37,971 nucleotides of DNA, taken from contig DATBFJ010000016.1 in NCBI GenBank assembly GCA_036558545.1, positions 1 to 37,971 on the forward strand, given 5' to 3'. Each line of letters starts with the position of its first letter. Position 1 is the first letter of the stretch. Shown here one piece after another: positions 8,113-17,636 of the stretch. The position numbers and the translations under genes were made by a program. The notes under the pieces are model-generated. The model made no database searches, was not told the origin of the DNA, and saw only the letters and a program-made list of their open reading frames with translations. This DNA is from JALYGJ01 sp036558545. GTDB lineage: Bacteria > Chloroflexota > Limnocylindria > Limnocylindrales > CSP1-4.

Positions 8113-11100
8113 GCAAGGTCATGCCCCGATATGAGCGCTGAAAGCCGGCTTCGGCGAGCGCGGCTGCGTGCGGCGTGTCGTTGACGGAGGCGCCGTCGAC
8201 GCGCTCGATCTGGAGGCTGCGGACTCGGCCATCGGCCAGCAGCAGGCGTAACGCGTTGAGTGCGACGGCAGCTTTCTCGCGTTCGGCGAACGCGGGCAGC
8301 GTCTCCAGTGATTTGCCGCTGGAGCCCAGGTAGACGACTGGCTCGCCATCGACGAGCACCACGTAGGCGCCTGCACTGCGCGTCAGTGGCCTGCGGTCGT
8401 CGTCAGACCAGCGCGGCCAGGCAAGTGCCGCGCCGTAGGGATTGGCTGGATCGGCGCTGGCCAGAATTACGGCCTCTGACGGTAGGGCATCGCCGCCTGG
8501 ATCGGCGCGTTCGGCGCGCAGCCGATCGAGTGCGGCAGGGATGCAGAACTGGGCACCGCCGGATCCTTCGATGAAGTAGCCGCGCCGAACGCGCCCGCGC
8601 TCCTCCATCTCACGCAGGACTGGATAGACCGCACTGAAGCCACCCGGCAGCGACTCGCCGGCAACGGTGTCGCGGGTCACGACGCCGTAGCCATCCAGCA
8701 GCCGCAGTGCCTGCGCATGACGTCGCTCGGTTTCCGTGGGCGCCTTCCCGCCGCGTAACGCAACGGCCGTGGCCACCGCATCGCTGACCAGGGACCAGCG
8801 GCCGGCCGCCTCAGGCGGACCCATCCGACTCGCCGACCTAAGGCGCGGACCGGCAGGAGATTTTTTGCGCGGCCAGCGCAGCGCGCGCAGCGGCGCGAAC
8901 GTGTCGTTGGTCACTTCCATGGCCCACACCAGATCCCAGATGGCGTCGAGCAGCTCGCGTTCGCGCGGCGCGCGTTCGCCTCGTGCAGCGGCGGCGGCCA
9001 TTGCAGCGCCAAGGATGTCCCTGTAGAACGATGCGCCTCGACTGGCCAAGTGATCTCTGATCACGTCGTGCACCCAGGTTGTTTCGTAGCTCGGTGCAGC
9101 AGCGTCGGGAAGCAGGAGGGGCAGTCGGTCGGGCCTGAACAGCGCAATCCGTCCGTCGTCTTTGCCCAGCGAGCCGAGCCCGACCCACGTGACCTCTCCC
9201 GCGGAACCAAGCTCGTCCAGCAGTCGCGGTGAGTACGCGGCAACACGTGCGGGCAGGACGTCGCGCTCGAGCACGCTCGCTGGTAGCGGCGTGCCCTCGA
9301 GCTGGGCGATCACCTCCGCAAGGCGGTCAACGCCGCTGCGGCGTTCGCCCACTCCCTGCCACTTGGGGAGGAAGCGACCGAGCGCACGGGGCTCGACGGG
9401 TTCGACCTCGCGGCGAAGCTTGGCCAAAGACCTTCGTCGCAACAGCCTCAGGACGTCAGGGTGACACCATTCACGTTCGACGCCGTTCGGACGGAACTCG
9501 CCGCGCAACAGCGCACCGGCTGCCAGCAATCGCTCGAGCTCGGCCTCGACGCCGTCGACCGTCAGGCCCCATCGTGCGGCCGGCTCGGCGGCAAGAAAGG
9601 GACCGTGGTGGCGCGCCCAGCGCTGAAGCAGTCCTGAAAGCGCATCTTCGACAGGCATCAGAAACGCCTGCGGCACGCCGATAGGTGGGACCACTCCGAG
9701 CGCATCTCGATAGCGCGCAACGTCCTCCATCGCGATCCAGCGGTCCTCGCCATTGACCCGGATGCGCACCGCCCGTCGATCTGCGGCCAGGGCTTCGAGC
9801 CACTCGTGGGCGGCTGCCGTTCTCGCCCGCTCGTCGCCGCCGCGCACGCGCGATGCGACCTCGCCGGTGCGCAGATCCCCGAGGCGGCGCAGAAGGTCGT
9901 GGACCGCGTCCGCCGAGCCGGCCTGACGCTCCCCGGCGAGCGACTGGAGCTCCAGCTCGAGCTCTGCAAGGGCGTCTGCATCGAGCAGCTCGCGCAGCTC
10001 TTCGGCACCCAGCAGCTCGCGCAACAGATCGCGGTCGAGCGCCAAAGCCTGGGCTCGCCGGTCGACCAGCGGCGCGTCGCCCTCGTACATGTACGAGGCG
10101 ATGTAGTCGTACATGAGGCTCGAGGCGAAGGGCGAGGCGCGACGCGTCTCCACGCTCACGATGCGGATCTCGCGGCGCTCGATAGCGGCAAGCACGCCAC
10201 GCAGTGCCGGCAGGTCGAAGACGTCCTGAAGACATTCGCGGTACGTCTCGAGAATGATCGGAAAGGAGCCGAATCGAGAGGCAACGCCAAGCAGCTGCGC
10301 CGATCGCTGGCGCATCTGCCACAGCGGCGTCCGCTGTCCGGCGCGCCGTCGCGGAAGGAGCAGCGCGCGCGCCGCATTCTCACGAAAATGGCTGGAGAAC
10401 AACGCCGAGGACCCGAGTGCGCCAATGACCAGCTCCTCCACGTCCTCCGACCCGACGCGGACCGCCTCCTCGGCAGCGGCCACGGCGCCGCCACCATCAA
10501 CCGCGGCGGGAAGAAGTCCCTCGCCGCCAAGGTCGTCGGTCATGGGCAGGCGGATAACGATGCCGTCGTCACTCCAGATGGGTTGCACTTCGAGTCCCAG
10601 CTGCTCGTGCAGTCGGGCCTCGATTGCCAGCGCCCAAGGCGCGTGGATGCGCGCACCAAATGGCGTCAGCAGGCAGATACGCCAGTCGCCAAGCTCATCG
10701 CGGAAGCGCTCGAGCACTATCGTCCTGTCGGTGGGTAGCGCGCCCGTGACCGACTGTTCCTCCGCCAGATAGTCGAGCAGGTTGCGCGCCGCGAGCTCGT
10801 CCAGCATGTGGTCGGTCTGGAGCTTCTTCTCCGCCGCGTCGCGGCGCCGGACGCTGCCGCTGACGGCGTCCTCGCCGAACTCCCGCGTGAACTCGCCGAG
10901 TGCCCGTCCCAGCTCGATCGGACGACCCGGTCCCTCACCTTTCCAGAAGGGCACTTTGCCCTGCTCTCCTGGTGCGGGCGACACGAGGACGCGGTCATGG
11001 GTTATCTGCTCGATCCGCCACGCGCTTGCGCCCAGGAGAATGACCTCCCCTTCGCGCGCCTCGTAGACCATCTCCTCGTCGAGCTCGCCGACACGCCTGC

Positions 11101-12772
11101 CACCGGCGCGAGCCTGGCGAGCGCGCGTGCCCGGACCGGCCGACTCGTCCACTTCCGGGTCGTTCAGATAGACGCCAAACAAGCCACGGTCCGGGATCGT
11201 GCCACCACTGATCACCGCGACCGTGCGGGCATCGCGGCGCGACTCGACGGTCCCTGCCGCGCGATCCCAGACGACGCGCGGGCGCAACTCTGCAAACTCA
11301 TCACCCGGGTAGTGGCCGGCCAGCATGCCAAGCGTCGCCTCGAACGAGTCGCGGCCAAGGTCGGCGAAGTTCTCGGCTCCGCGCACAAGCCTGAAAAGGT
11401 CGTCGACGGGCCACTTCCGGTCTGCCGCGCTGGCGACCAGCTGCTGGGCGAGCACATCGAGCGGGTTGCGCGGAATCACAGTCGGCTCGATCTCGCCGTC
11501 GAGCATCCGGCGCGTAACCACGGCGCATTCGAGGAGATCGCCCCGGTACTTGGGAAATATCACCCCCTGCGAGGGCTCACCGACCTGGTGACCCGCCCGA
11601 CCAATCCGCTGGAGCCCACGGGCGACCGATCCGGGCGATTCGACCTGGATGACGAGGTCGACCGAGCCCATGTCGATTCCCAGTTCGAGGCTCGAAGTTG
11701 CCACCAGGGCGGGCAATCGGCCGTCCTTCAAACGCTCCTCGATCTGGAGTCTCTCCTCGCGTGCGAGCGATCCGTGATGGGCACGGACAAGCTCCTCGCC
11801 GGCGAGCTCGTTGAGGCGCAGCGCCAGGCGCTCGGCGAGGCGCCGGCTGTTGACGAAGACGATCGTCGACCGATGGCTGCGGATCAGCTCCAGGATGCGT
11901 GGATGGATCTGTGGCCAGATGCTCGAGCGAGCATCGGGCGCAGCGGCAGAACCGCCGGGCTGCTCCTCCAACGGCAGCACCTCGCCAATCGCGGCCATGT
12001 TCTCGACCGGGACCACGACATCGATATCAAGGGTCTTGCGCACACCCGCATCGACCACCGTCACCGGTCGTGGCACGCCCGGAGTCGTATCGTCGGCCGG
12101 CGTGGCGCGGCCGCCCAGATAGCCGGCCACCACGCTCAGCGGGCGCTGCGTGGCGGACAGACCGATCCGTTGCGCCGGCCGCGCCGTCAGCGACTCAAGG
12201 CGCTCCAGTGACAGTGCCAGGTGGGCGCCGCGTTTCGTTCCGGCCAGGGCATGAATCTCATCGACGATGACCCACTCGACGCCGCGCAACGCCTCGCGCG
12301 CCTGTGAGGTCAGAATCAGGTACAGCGACTCGGGCGTCGTGACCAGGATGTCAGGCGGGCGCTTGCCAAAGGCTCGCCGCTCCTCGGCTGGCGTGTCGCC
12401 CGTGCGCATGCCGACCGTTACCTCGCGGGCGGGCGTGCCCAGCTTGCGCGCTGACAGGCCGATTCCGGCCAGCGGCGAGCGCAGGTTGCGATTCACGTCG
12501 TGTACCAGCGCCTTGAGTGGCGAAACGTACAGCACGCGCAGCCTTCGCTGTGGATCCTCTGGCAGAGGCTCGGCCATCAGCCGGTCAATGCACCACAGGA
12601 ACGCGGCGAGCGTCTTGCCCGAGCCGGTCGGTGCGCAGATGAGCGTGTGCTGGCCCGCGGCAATCGCCGGCCAGCCCTTGGCCTGAGCTGCCGTCGGCTC
12701 TTCGAAGGACGAGTTGAACCAATCTCTGGTGGAGTCGCTGAAGGGGGTCAGCGGGTCGGGACTTCGGGGCAC
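8105..12772 (-). CDS. lhr: Large Lhr-type ATP-dependent DNA helicase
   Basis: A 1555-residue superfamily 2 helicase, matching the roughly 1500-residue Lhr of E. coli and mycobacteria, a 3'-5' translocase tied to DNA repair. Visible motifs: Walker A CAPTGSGKT (46-54), VSPLKALVHD (motif Ia), DEIHAL (171-176), LSATQRPL (205-212), VNSRRLAERLA, ATSSLELGIDMGSVDLV and QRIGRAGH (motif VI). The long C-terminal Lhr region follows, including YDYIASYMYEGDAPLVDRRAQALALDR split over its core. The frame stays open to 13069, but the family N-terminus (DPLTPFSDSTRDWFN) begins just after GTG 12772. TATACT lies 8 bases before that GTG, giving a leaderless start. It precedes nei with an 8-base overlap, forming a repair operon. 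It is divergent from the subtilase gene across 106 bases. Confidence 0.95.
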   Translation of the reverse strand: MPRSPDPLTPFSDSTRDWFNSSFEEPTAAQAKGWPAIAAGQHTLICAPTGSGKTLAAFLWCIDRLMAEPLPEDPQRRLRVLYVSPLKALVHDVNRNLRSPLAGIGLSARKLGTPAREVTVGMRTGDTPAEERRAFGKRPPDILVTTPESLYLILTSQAREALRGVEWVIVDEIHALAGTKRGAHLALSLERLESLTARPAQRIGLSATQRPLSVVAGYLGGRATPADDTTPGVPRPVTVVDAGVRKTLDIDVVVPVENMAAIGEVLPLEEQPGGSAAAPDARSSIWPQIHPRILELIRSHRSTIVFVNSRRLAERLALRLNELAGEELVRAHHGSLAREERLQIEERLKDGRLPALVATSSLELGIDMGSVDLVIQVESPGSVARGLQRIGRAGHQVGEPSQGVIFPKYRGDLLECAVVTRRMLDGEIEPTVIPRNPLDVLAQQLVASAADRKWPVDDLFRLVRGAENFADLGRDSFEATLGMLAGHYPGDEFAELRPRVVWDRAAGTVESRRDARTVAVISGGTIPDRGLFGVYLNDPEVDESAGPGTRARQARAGGRRVGELDEEMVYEAREGEVILLGASAWRIEQITHDRVLVSPAPGEQGKVPFWKGEGPGRPIELGRALGEFTREFGEDAVSGSVRRRDAAEKKLQTDHMLDELAARNLLDYLAEEQSVTGALPTDRTIVLERFRDELGDWRICLLTPFGARIHAPWALAIEARLHEQLGLEVQPIWSDDGIVIRLPMTDDLGGEGLLPAAVDGGGAVAAAEEAVRVGSEDVEELVIGALGSSALFSSHFRENAARALLLPRRRAGQRTPLWQMRQRSAQLLGVASRFGSFPIILETYRECLQDVFDLPALRGVLAAIERREIRIVSVETRRASPFASSLMYDYIASYMYEGDAPLVDRRAQALALDRDLLRELLGAEELRELLDADALAELELELQSLAGERQAGSADAVHDLLRRLGDLRTGEVASRVRGGDERARTAAAHEWLEALAADRRAVRIRVNGEDRWIAMEDVARYRDALGVVPPIGVPQAFLMPVEDALSGLLQRWARHHGPFLAAEPAARWGLTVDGVEAELERLLAAGALLRGEFRPNGVEREWCHPDVLRLLRRRSLAKLRREVEPVEPRALGRFLPKWQGVGERRSGVDRLAEVIAQLEGTPLPASVLERDVLPARVAAYSPRLLDELGSAGEVTWVGLGSLGKDDGRIALFRPDRLPLLLPDAAAPSYETTWVHDVIRDHLASRGASFYRDILGAAMAAAAARGERAPRERELLDAIWDLVWAMEVTNDTFAPLRALRWPRKKSPAGPRLRSASRMGPPEAAGRWSLVSDAVATAVALRGGKAPTETERRHAQALRLLDGYGVVTRDTVAGESLPGGFSAVYPVLREMEERGRVRRGYFIEGSGGAQFCIPAALDRLRAERADPGGDALPSEAVILASADPANPYGAALAWPRWSDDDRRPLTRSAGAYVVLVDGEPVVYLGSSGKSLETLPAFAEREKAAVALNALRLLLADGRVRSLQIERVDGASVNDTPHAAALAEAGFQRSYRGMTLRA

Positions 12773-12780
12773 GGGTTCCG

Positions 12781-12786
12781 AGTATA
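12781..12786 (-). promoter_or_regulatory. -10 box for leaderless lhr-nei transcript
   Basis: TATACT on the minus strand lies 8 bases before GTG 12772. It sits in the same ten-base context (CCGAGTATAG on the plus strand) as the cphB promoter. No Shine-Dalgarno sequence precedes the GTG. Confidence 0.6.
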
Positions 12787-12865
12787 GAACGGTTGTTCTG
12801 AGGGGTACTCGAGAGCCACAGGGCACCGGTACGTCGTCGTGGTGTTGCGTTCGTGCACCGGCCCA

Positions 12866-12871
12866 TACGGT
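12866..12871 (+). promoter_or_regulatory. Putative -10 box of the subtilase gene
   Basis: TACGGT ends 7 bases before ATG 12879. TTGCGT stands 15 bases further upstream as a weak -35 candidate. A GTGGAA just before the ATG could also act as a poor Shine-Dalgarno site, so leaderless initiation is likely but not certain. Confidence 0.45.
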
Positions 12872-12878
12872 CGTGGAA

Positions 12879-15665
12879 ATGTCAGTTAAGGGCAGAGCGG
12901 CGCAGGCCAGGAAACGCCGAACACGGCGGCTGGGATTCATGGTTCTGCTGCTGCTCGCCCTTGGCGCTCCGGTCAATCTCTTTGCAGCGAACGCGCCACC
13001 TGAGCCCTTCGTCGTGCTGTTCACAGACGAGGCCGTCACTGTGCCAGTTGGCGACGCGCCGCTGACCAATTCGACCGCCGCCTTGTTCCGTAACGCCGTC
13101 GCCGCGGCTCAGCCCGTCGTTTCGGCCACGGCCGGGGTCGGCGATGGCGCCGCGCAGCGCCAGGTCGATCCCGATCGGGTTGCCCGGCACGTCCAGGACA
13201 TCGCGACACGAAACGGCATCACTGAGATCGACGATGTCTACGACGCTGCGGTGGGCGGCTTCGCCGCAAAGCTGACAGCTGCCCAGAGCGCCTCGTTGTC
13301 CGCCGATCCATCCGTTGCCGCCGTGCTGCCAGATGAGGAGTTCTCGGCTGATGACATCATCGCCGGATTGGGCGGCACTGTGCGCACGACTTCCAATCCC
13401 ACCGTGCACGTACAGCCCGGAATCAAGCGCATCGGGGCACGCTCATCGACGGTCGAGTCGCTGGCCCTTCGTGCCGGTGGCATCGACGCTGACGTCGCGA
13501 TCCTCGACACGGGAATCGAGCGCGACCACCCCGACCTCAACGTGGTCGGTGGCTACAACTGCACGGGCCGCGACCGCGACAAGTGGGATGACAACGAAGG
13601 CCACGGCACACACGTCGCGGGCATCGTCGGCGCTCTCGATAACAACTTCGGCGTGACTGGGGTCGCGCCGGGAGTGAGGCTGTGGTCGGTCAAGGTCCTC
13701 GACAAGACCGGCCATGGCTTCATCTCGTGGCTGATCTGCGGCATTGACTGGGTCACCGCCCAGCGCGACCCGCATAACCCGTCACGACCACTGATCGAGG
13801 TCGCCAACATGAGCCTGACCTTCTCGCTGCCCGGCGGCAACGACGCCGACTGTGGCCGGCTCAGCGGCGATGCGCTGCATATGGCGATCTGCAAGTCCGT
13901 CGATCGAGGTGTCACCTACGTCGTCGCCGCCGGAAACGAGTCGATGAACGCGCGCCGGATCCGACCCGCGGCTTACGACGAAGTGATCACGGTCTCGGCA
14001 CTGGCCGACTACGACGGCCGAGGTGGTGGACGCGGCTATCCGTCCGAATCGTGTCCGTACTGGAGTCCGGACCCGGACGACGCCTTCACCAACTTCAGCA
14101 ACTATGGCCCGGACGTTGACCTGATCGCACCCGGCAAGTGCATCCTGTCGACCTACCTGAACGGCCGCTACGCGTGGATGAGCGGCACGTCAATGGCGAC
14201 TCCGCATGTCACCGGCGCGGCCGTGATCTACAAGACGCTGTTTCCAAAGGCATCGCCTGAGCAGGTGCGCATGGCCCTCGAGGCGGTGGGCACGCTCGAC
14301 TGGCGCACGAACACCGATCCTGACAGCCTGCACGAGAAGGCCGTTTACATCGGTGCCTTCCGCGCAATGCCCGACTTCTCGATGACGGCATCGTCGGGCG
14401 CCGGAGCTGCCGCGCCAGGGGCGACGCTGCCGGTCAACGTCTCCCTGCTGCGCGTGGGTGGCTTCGATGCGGCCGTGACCGTGTCACTCGACAACGCACC
14501 GGCTGGCATGACTGCTACTCCGATCGTGACACGAGGCAACAGCGCGACTTTGAGCGTGCGAGTCGGGACGAACACCCGCAACGGCGTCTATTCCGTCGAT
14601 GTCGTGGCGGCCGCGCACGGCATCGTTCACAGCCAGACTTTGACCATCGTCGTGCGCGGCTCCGCGCCCCAATCGACCTTCACGTCACCGCGAGCCCCGC
14701 TGACTGTCCAGGGCGCCACGTCCGTATCCGTTGCCTGGACGGAAAGTGGCGGAGTAACCGGCCGCAGACTCGTCCGCCAGGCGGGCGCGATCCGGACGGC
14801 CGGAACGTGCGACGGCGTCAGCTATGCCACGCAGGCGACGTTCAACAACGCGCACGACATGACTGACCACGTGCGCACCGGCTATTGCTATCGCTGGGTA
14901 GTGACAGTCAACGACGAGGCCGGGAACCGGTCGTCGATCACCTCCGGCTCTGTCCTGGTGGACACGAGCGCGCCTCGCGCTCCAGGTATCAAGGTCAGTG
15001 GCGGCGAGGCGCGCTCACCAGACCTAGGCGACCTGGGGGTCGGCTCGACATACGTCGATGGCAATGGCGTGGTGTGGGTTCGCGGCTCCGATAGCGGCAG
15101 CGTGCCGCTTCAGGTAACAGCCACCGATCCGGAGTCTGGCATCGTCCGCAATAACGCCAGCGTCACCGGCAACGGCTGGCACGCGGCCTGGTCAGGCAAC
15201 TCGGCATACGGCAACCTGCGGTTGAGCTACGGCAATCAGGGCACGAGCGCAACGCTCACCGTGAGCAGCGTCAACGGGGCCGGCGAAACCGGTCCGAGCA
15301 CGGCCCTGACGGTCGCTCGTGATGCCACAGCACCATCAGCCGCGACCTGGGTCAGCGCTCCTACCGGCACGGTCAAGAACATCCACGGCGGCTATTTCCG
15401 GCTCATCTGGACCAATGGGACTGACCGGGGCTCCGGCTACGCGCCCCAGCAGATCGTCGGCCGCTACCGTGCACCGCTCACCAGCAATGGCACTTGCCGA
15501 ACGAACGCCTTCCTGCCCGACGGCGAGTTTCGGCTGGCCAGCGACAACTCCTGGGACAGTGGTCTGCACGCCAACAGCTGCTATGTCTGGTCGGTCCGCA
15601 CGCTCGACCGGGTAGGCAACATGTCGAGCTCGATCGTCTCGGGATACGTGATCACCGAGCCGTAG
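12879..15665 (+). CDS. Secreted subtilisin-like serine protease (family S8) with C-terminal Ig-like domains
   Basis: A 928-residue secreted protease. Residues 1-37 are a basic/hydrophobic signal peptide (RRTRRLGFMVLLLLALG ... FAANA). Residues about 43-155 look like an inhibitor-type propeptide. The catalytic domain shows Asp210 (VAILDTGIERDHPDL), His242 (EGHGTHVAG), the oxyanion Asn353 (AAGNES) and Ser438 (SGTSMATPHVTGAA), with Cys residues in the loops. After about residue 460 there are Ig/fibronectin-like beta domains, including two related stretches with single Trp/Cys pairs (RLVRQAGAIRTAGTC and QQIVGRYRAPLTSNGTC), probably for binding to substrate or surface. The frame is open from 12714, but ATG 12879 is the only start that directly precedes a signal peptide. 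The stop overlaps the convergent hydrolase by 14 bases. The target is unknown; scavenging extracellular protein is the usual role. Confidence 0.93.
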   Translation: MSVKGRAAQARKRRTRRLGFMVLLLLALGAPVNLFAANAPPEPFVVLFTDEAVTVPVGDAPLTNSTAALFRNAVAAAQPVVSATAGVGDGAAQRQVDPDRVARHVQDIATRNGITEIDDVYDAAVGGFAAKLTAAQSASLSADPSVAAVLPDEEFSADDIIAGLGGTVRTTSNPTVHVQPGIKRIGARSSTVESLALRAGGIDADVAILDTGIERDHPDLNVVGGYNCTGRDRDKWDDNEGHGTHVAGIVGALDNNFGVTGVAPGVRLWSVKVLDKTGHGFISWLICGIDWVTAQRDPHNPSRPLIEVANMSLTFSLPGGNDADCGRLSGDALHMAICKSVDRGVTYVVAAGNESMNARRIRPAAYDEVITVSALADYDGRGGGRGYPSESCPYWSPDPDDAFTNFSNYGPDVDLIAPGKCILSTYLNGRYAWMSGTSMATPHVTGAAVIYKTLFPKASPEQVRMALEAVGTLDWRTNTDPDSLHEKAVYIGAFRAMPDFSMTASSGAGAAAPGATLPVNVSLLRVGGFDAAVTVSLDNAPAGMTATPIVTRGNSATLSVRVGTNTRNGVYSVDVVAAAHGIVHSQTLTIVVRGSAPQSTFTSPRAPLTVQGATSVSVAWTESGGVTGRRLVRQAGAIRTAGTCDGVSYATQATFNNAHDMTDHVRTGYCYRWVVTVNDEAGNRSSITSGSVLVDTSAPRAPGIKVSGGEARSPDLGDLGVGSTYVDGNGVVWVRGSDSGSVPLQVTATDPESGIVRNNASVTGNGWHAAWSGNSAYGNLRLSYGNQGTSATLTVSSVNGAGETGPSTALTVARDATAPSAATWVSAPTGTVKNIHGGYFRLIWTNGTDRGSGYAPQQIVGRYRAPLTSNGTCRTNAFLPDGEFRLASDNSWDSGLHANSCYVWSVRTLDRVGNMSSSIVSGYVITEP

Positions 15666-16485
15666 CGTCGACCTCCGCCAGGAACTCGTCCAGGACCCGA
15701 TCGAACTCCTCCGGCCTTTCGAGAGAGACCATGTGCGCCACGTCCGGATAGACCTTTGAACGTGCGCCTTTGATACCGGCTACAAGCTTCTCGGCGATGA
15801 CGTCGATGCTGCTGACGTCGAATTTGCCCCATGTCACCAGGGTGGGCACGTCAATCTCGGATAGGCGCTCCGCCGCCGGCGGATCCAGGCGCTGGTTGTT
15901 GTCGTTCTCCTGCTCGGCGCGGTAGTTGTCGAGGTTCCACTCGATCATCTTGCGGCGCATCTCGGGATCCACGCGAGTTGTTGGCTGACCGGGTCCGTCG
16001 GTCCACTCCTGGGTCTCCAGGTCGACAATCGCGTCGTAGTCCTTCGCCTCATAGAGCCGCTCCCATGGCTCCTCGAGCGCCTGGGCGCGCGGGTCGTCGG
16101 GCGCTTCAAAGCCACCCAGGCCCGCCGCAACCAGGGTCAGCGACCGAACCCGACGCGGATTGTCCAGTGCGAAGTCGATTGCCGTCGCGCCGCCACACGA
16201 GTTTCCGACGAGATGCGTCTGCTCCACGCCCACGTGGTCCAAAACGTGAAGGAGATCGTCTCGATTCGAGTAGGGCACGTCCCGGCTCGTCGTGCTCTTG
16301 CCGAAGCCACGCAGATCGAAACGAACGACTGTGTACCGATCCTTGAACCTGGCTACCTGCTCGTCCCACATGCGCAGATGGGCAACGCATGCGTGTATGA
16401 ACGTCAGGGCCGGCCCCTGGCCATCGACCTCGTAATAGATCCTGCTGCCCGGAAACTCGACGTAACCCGTTTCGGATCTCGTCAC
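15652..16485 (-). CDS. Alpha/beta hydrolase
   Basis: A 277-residue alpha/beta-hydrolase-fold enzyme. The oxyanion strand FIHACVAHLRMWDEQ (29-43) is followed by RFDLRGFGKS (55-64), the nucleophile elbow GNSCGG with Ser96, and a C-terminal PDVAHMVSLERP with the catalytic His near 251. A lid region (about 120-180) is charged. No residue pattern fixes the substrate; esterases, lactonases and C-C hydrolases share this build. GTG 16485 is chosen because it overlaps the stop of the deacetylase gene as GTGA and is preceded by GAGGAGG with 5 bases spacing, the best Shine-Dalgarno site in the window. It is the last gene of the five-gene minus-strand operon. Confidence 0.9.
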   Translation of the reverse strand: MTRSETGYVEFPGSRIYYEVDGQGPALTFIHACVAHLRMWDEQVARFKDRYTVVRFDLRGFGKSTTSRDVPYSNRDDLLHVLDHVGVEQTHLVGNSCGGATAIDFALDNPRRVRSLTLVAAGLGGFEAPDDPRAQALEEPWERLYEAKDYDAIVDLETQEWTDGPGQPTTRVDPEMRRKMIEWNLDNYRAEQENDNNQRLDPPAAERLSEIDVPTLVTWGKFDVSSIDVIAEKLVAGIKGARSKVYPDVAHMVSLERPEEFDRVLDEFLAEVDATAR

Positions 16486-17636
16486 GACAACCTCCTCAAC
16501 AGCTCGAGCCCTTCGACGAGCGCTTCGTTCACGGTCTGCGCATTGCGCGCCGCCAGGTCCTTCGACTCGACCGCGACGAGGTCGTGAGGGTCCATATATG
16601 ACTCCGGCAGCGGCGACTGCGCGTAGCGTTCTGCCTCGTTTTCCCAGGCAGTGCGCCAGTCGCGGTCGATCTCGCTCGGAACGTCCAGGTGGGCTTGGGC
16701 CAGCCAGACGAGCGACCACGACCGCGGGACGACACGATACGCGTCGTAACCACCACCACCGGTGGCGAGCCATCGGCCTTCGCAGTAGTCATGGGCGACG
16801 CGATCGAGCACCTTGGTTGCCGCTCGGTACGCGTTGGTGGTCAGGCGCAGATGCGCCAGGGGATCGTATGCGTGCGTGTCACAGCCGTTCTGGCTGACCA
16901 GGAAGGTGGGCCGGAAGGCATCGGCGATCGCGGGAACGACCCTGTCGACTGCCGCGGTCCACGAAGCGTCACCGCTGTATGGCTGCAATGGCACGTTCAG
17001 TGAGCTGCCCAGCGCTTCGGGACCGCCGCGTTCGTCGGTGAAGCCCGTGCCCGGAAAGAGCGTCATGCCCGTCTCGTGGATCGAGAAGGTCAAGACCTGG
17101 GGATCGTCCCAGAAGAGTGCCTGCGTGCCGTCCCCGTGGTGCGTGTCGAGGTCGACGTACAGCACTCGGTGCCCGGCGTCCCGGGCGCGGGCGACGCCCA
17201 GCGCGACGTCGTTGTAGATGCAGAAACCCGACGCCCTGCCGGCCATCGCGTGGTGCAGGCCACCCCCTGTGTTGAAGGCGTGATCCGACTCGCCGCGAAG
17301 GATCCGATCAACCGCGTCGATCGAACCGCCGGCGATGGTTGCCGACGCGACGTGCATGTCCCCGAACGGTGGACAGTCACCCCCCGCACCGATGCCGGCG
17401 CCGAACGGCTGATTCCATGGATCGTCGGAGAAACGCTTGACCGTGTCGATGTATTCGCGCGTATGAAGACGCAGGAGCTCATCGTCCGTGGCGATGCGCG
17501 GCGCGATGAAATCGAGCGCCCCGCTCGCGCGCATGAGCCCGACCGAAGGTTCGAAGCGACGAGGCGTCAGGGGATGGTCCGGGCCAAAGTCATAGTCGAG
17601 GTAAGCGTCGCCGTAGACAACGATGGGGAGACTCAA
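16482..17636 (-). CDS. AcuC/class I histone deacetylase-like zinc amidohydrolase
   Basis: A 384-residue member of the arginase/deacetylase superfamily, close in length to AcuC, which removes acetyl groups from lysines such as that of acetyl-CoA synthetase. The catalytic His pair is in GGGLHHA (124-130). The zinc ligands Asp164 and His166 lie in YVDLDTHHGDGT. The third Asp is in NGCDTHAYDPLAHL, and GGGGYD provides the conserved Gly/Tyr loop. The start is TTG 17636, which overlaps the previous stop as TTGA. The frame extends upstream, but the family N-terminus (VVYGDAYLDYDFGPDHPL) begins here. It is the fourth gene of the coupled operon. Protein lysine deacetylation is the family expectation; acetylpolyamine hydrolysis is an alternative. 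No acuA or acs gene lies in the window. Confidence 0.9.
   Translation of the reverse strand: MSLPIVVYGDAYLDYDFGPDHPLTPRRFEPSVGLMRASGALDFIAPRIATDDELLRLHTREYIDTVKRFSDDPWNQPFGAGIGAGGDCPPFGDMHVASATIAGGSIDAVDRILRGESDHAFNTGGGLHHAMAGRASGFCIYNDVALGVARARDAGHRVLYVDLDTHHGDGTQALFWDDPQVLTFSIHETGMTLFPGTGFTDERGGPEALGSSLNVPLQPYSGDASWTAAVDRVVPAIADAFRPTFLVSQNGCDTHAYDPLAHLRLTTNAYRAATKVLDRVAHDYCEGRWLATGGGGYDAYRVVPRSWSLVWLAQAHLDVPSEIDRDWRTAWENEAERYAQSPLPESYMDPHDLVAVESKDLAARNAQTVNEALVEGLELLRRLS

Noticed and set aside
10808..12211. Open frame of 467 codons on the plus strand inside lhr
   Set aside because: It covers the helicase core in antisense and has no recognisable domain or ribosome site. lhr motifs are intact on the other strand.
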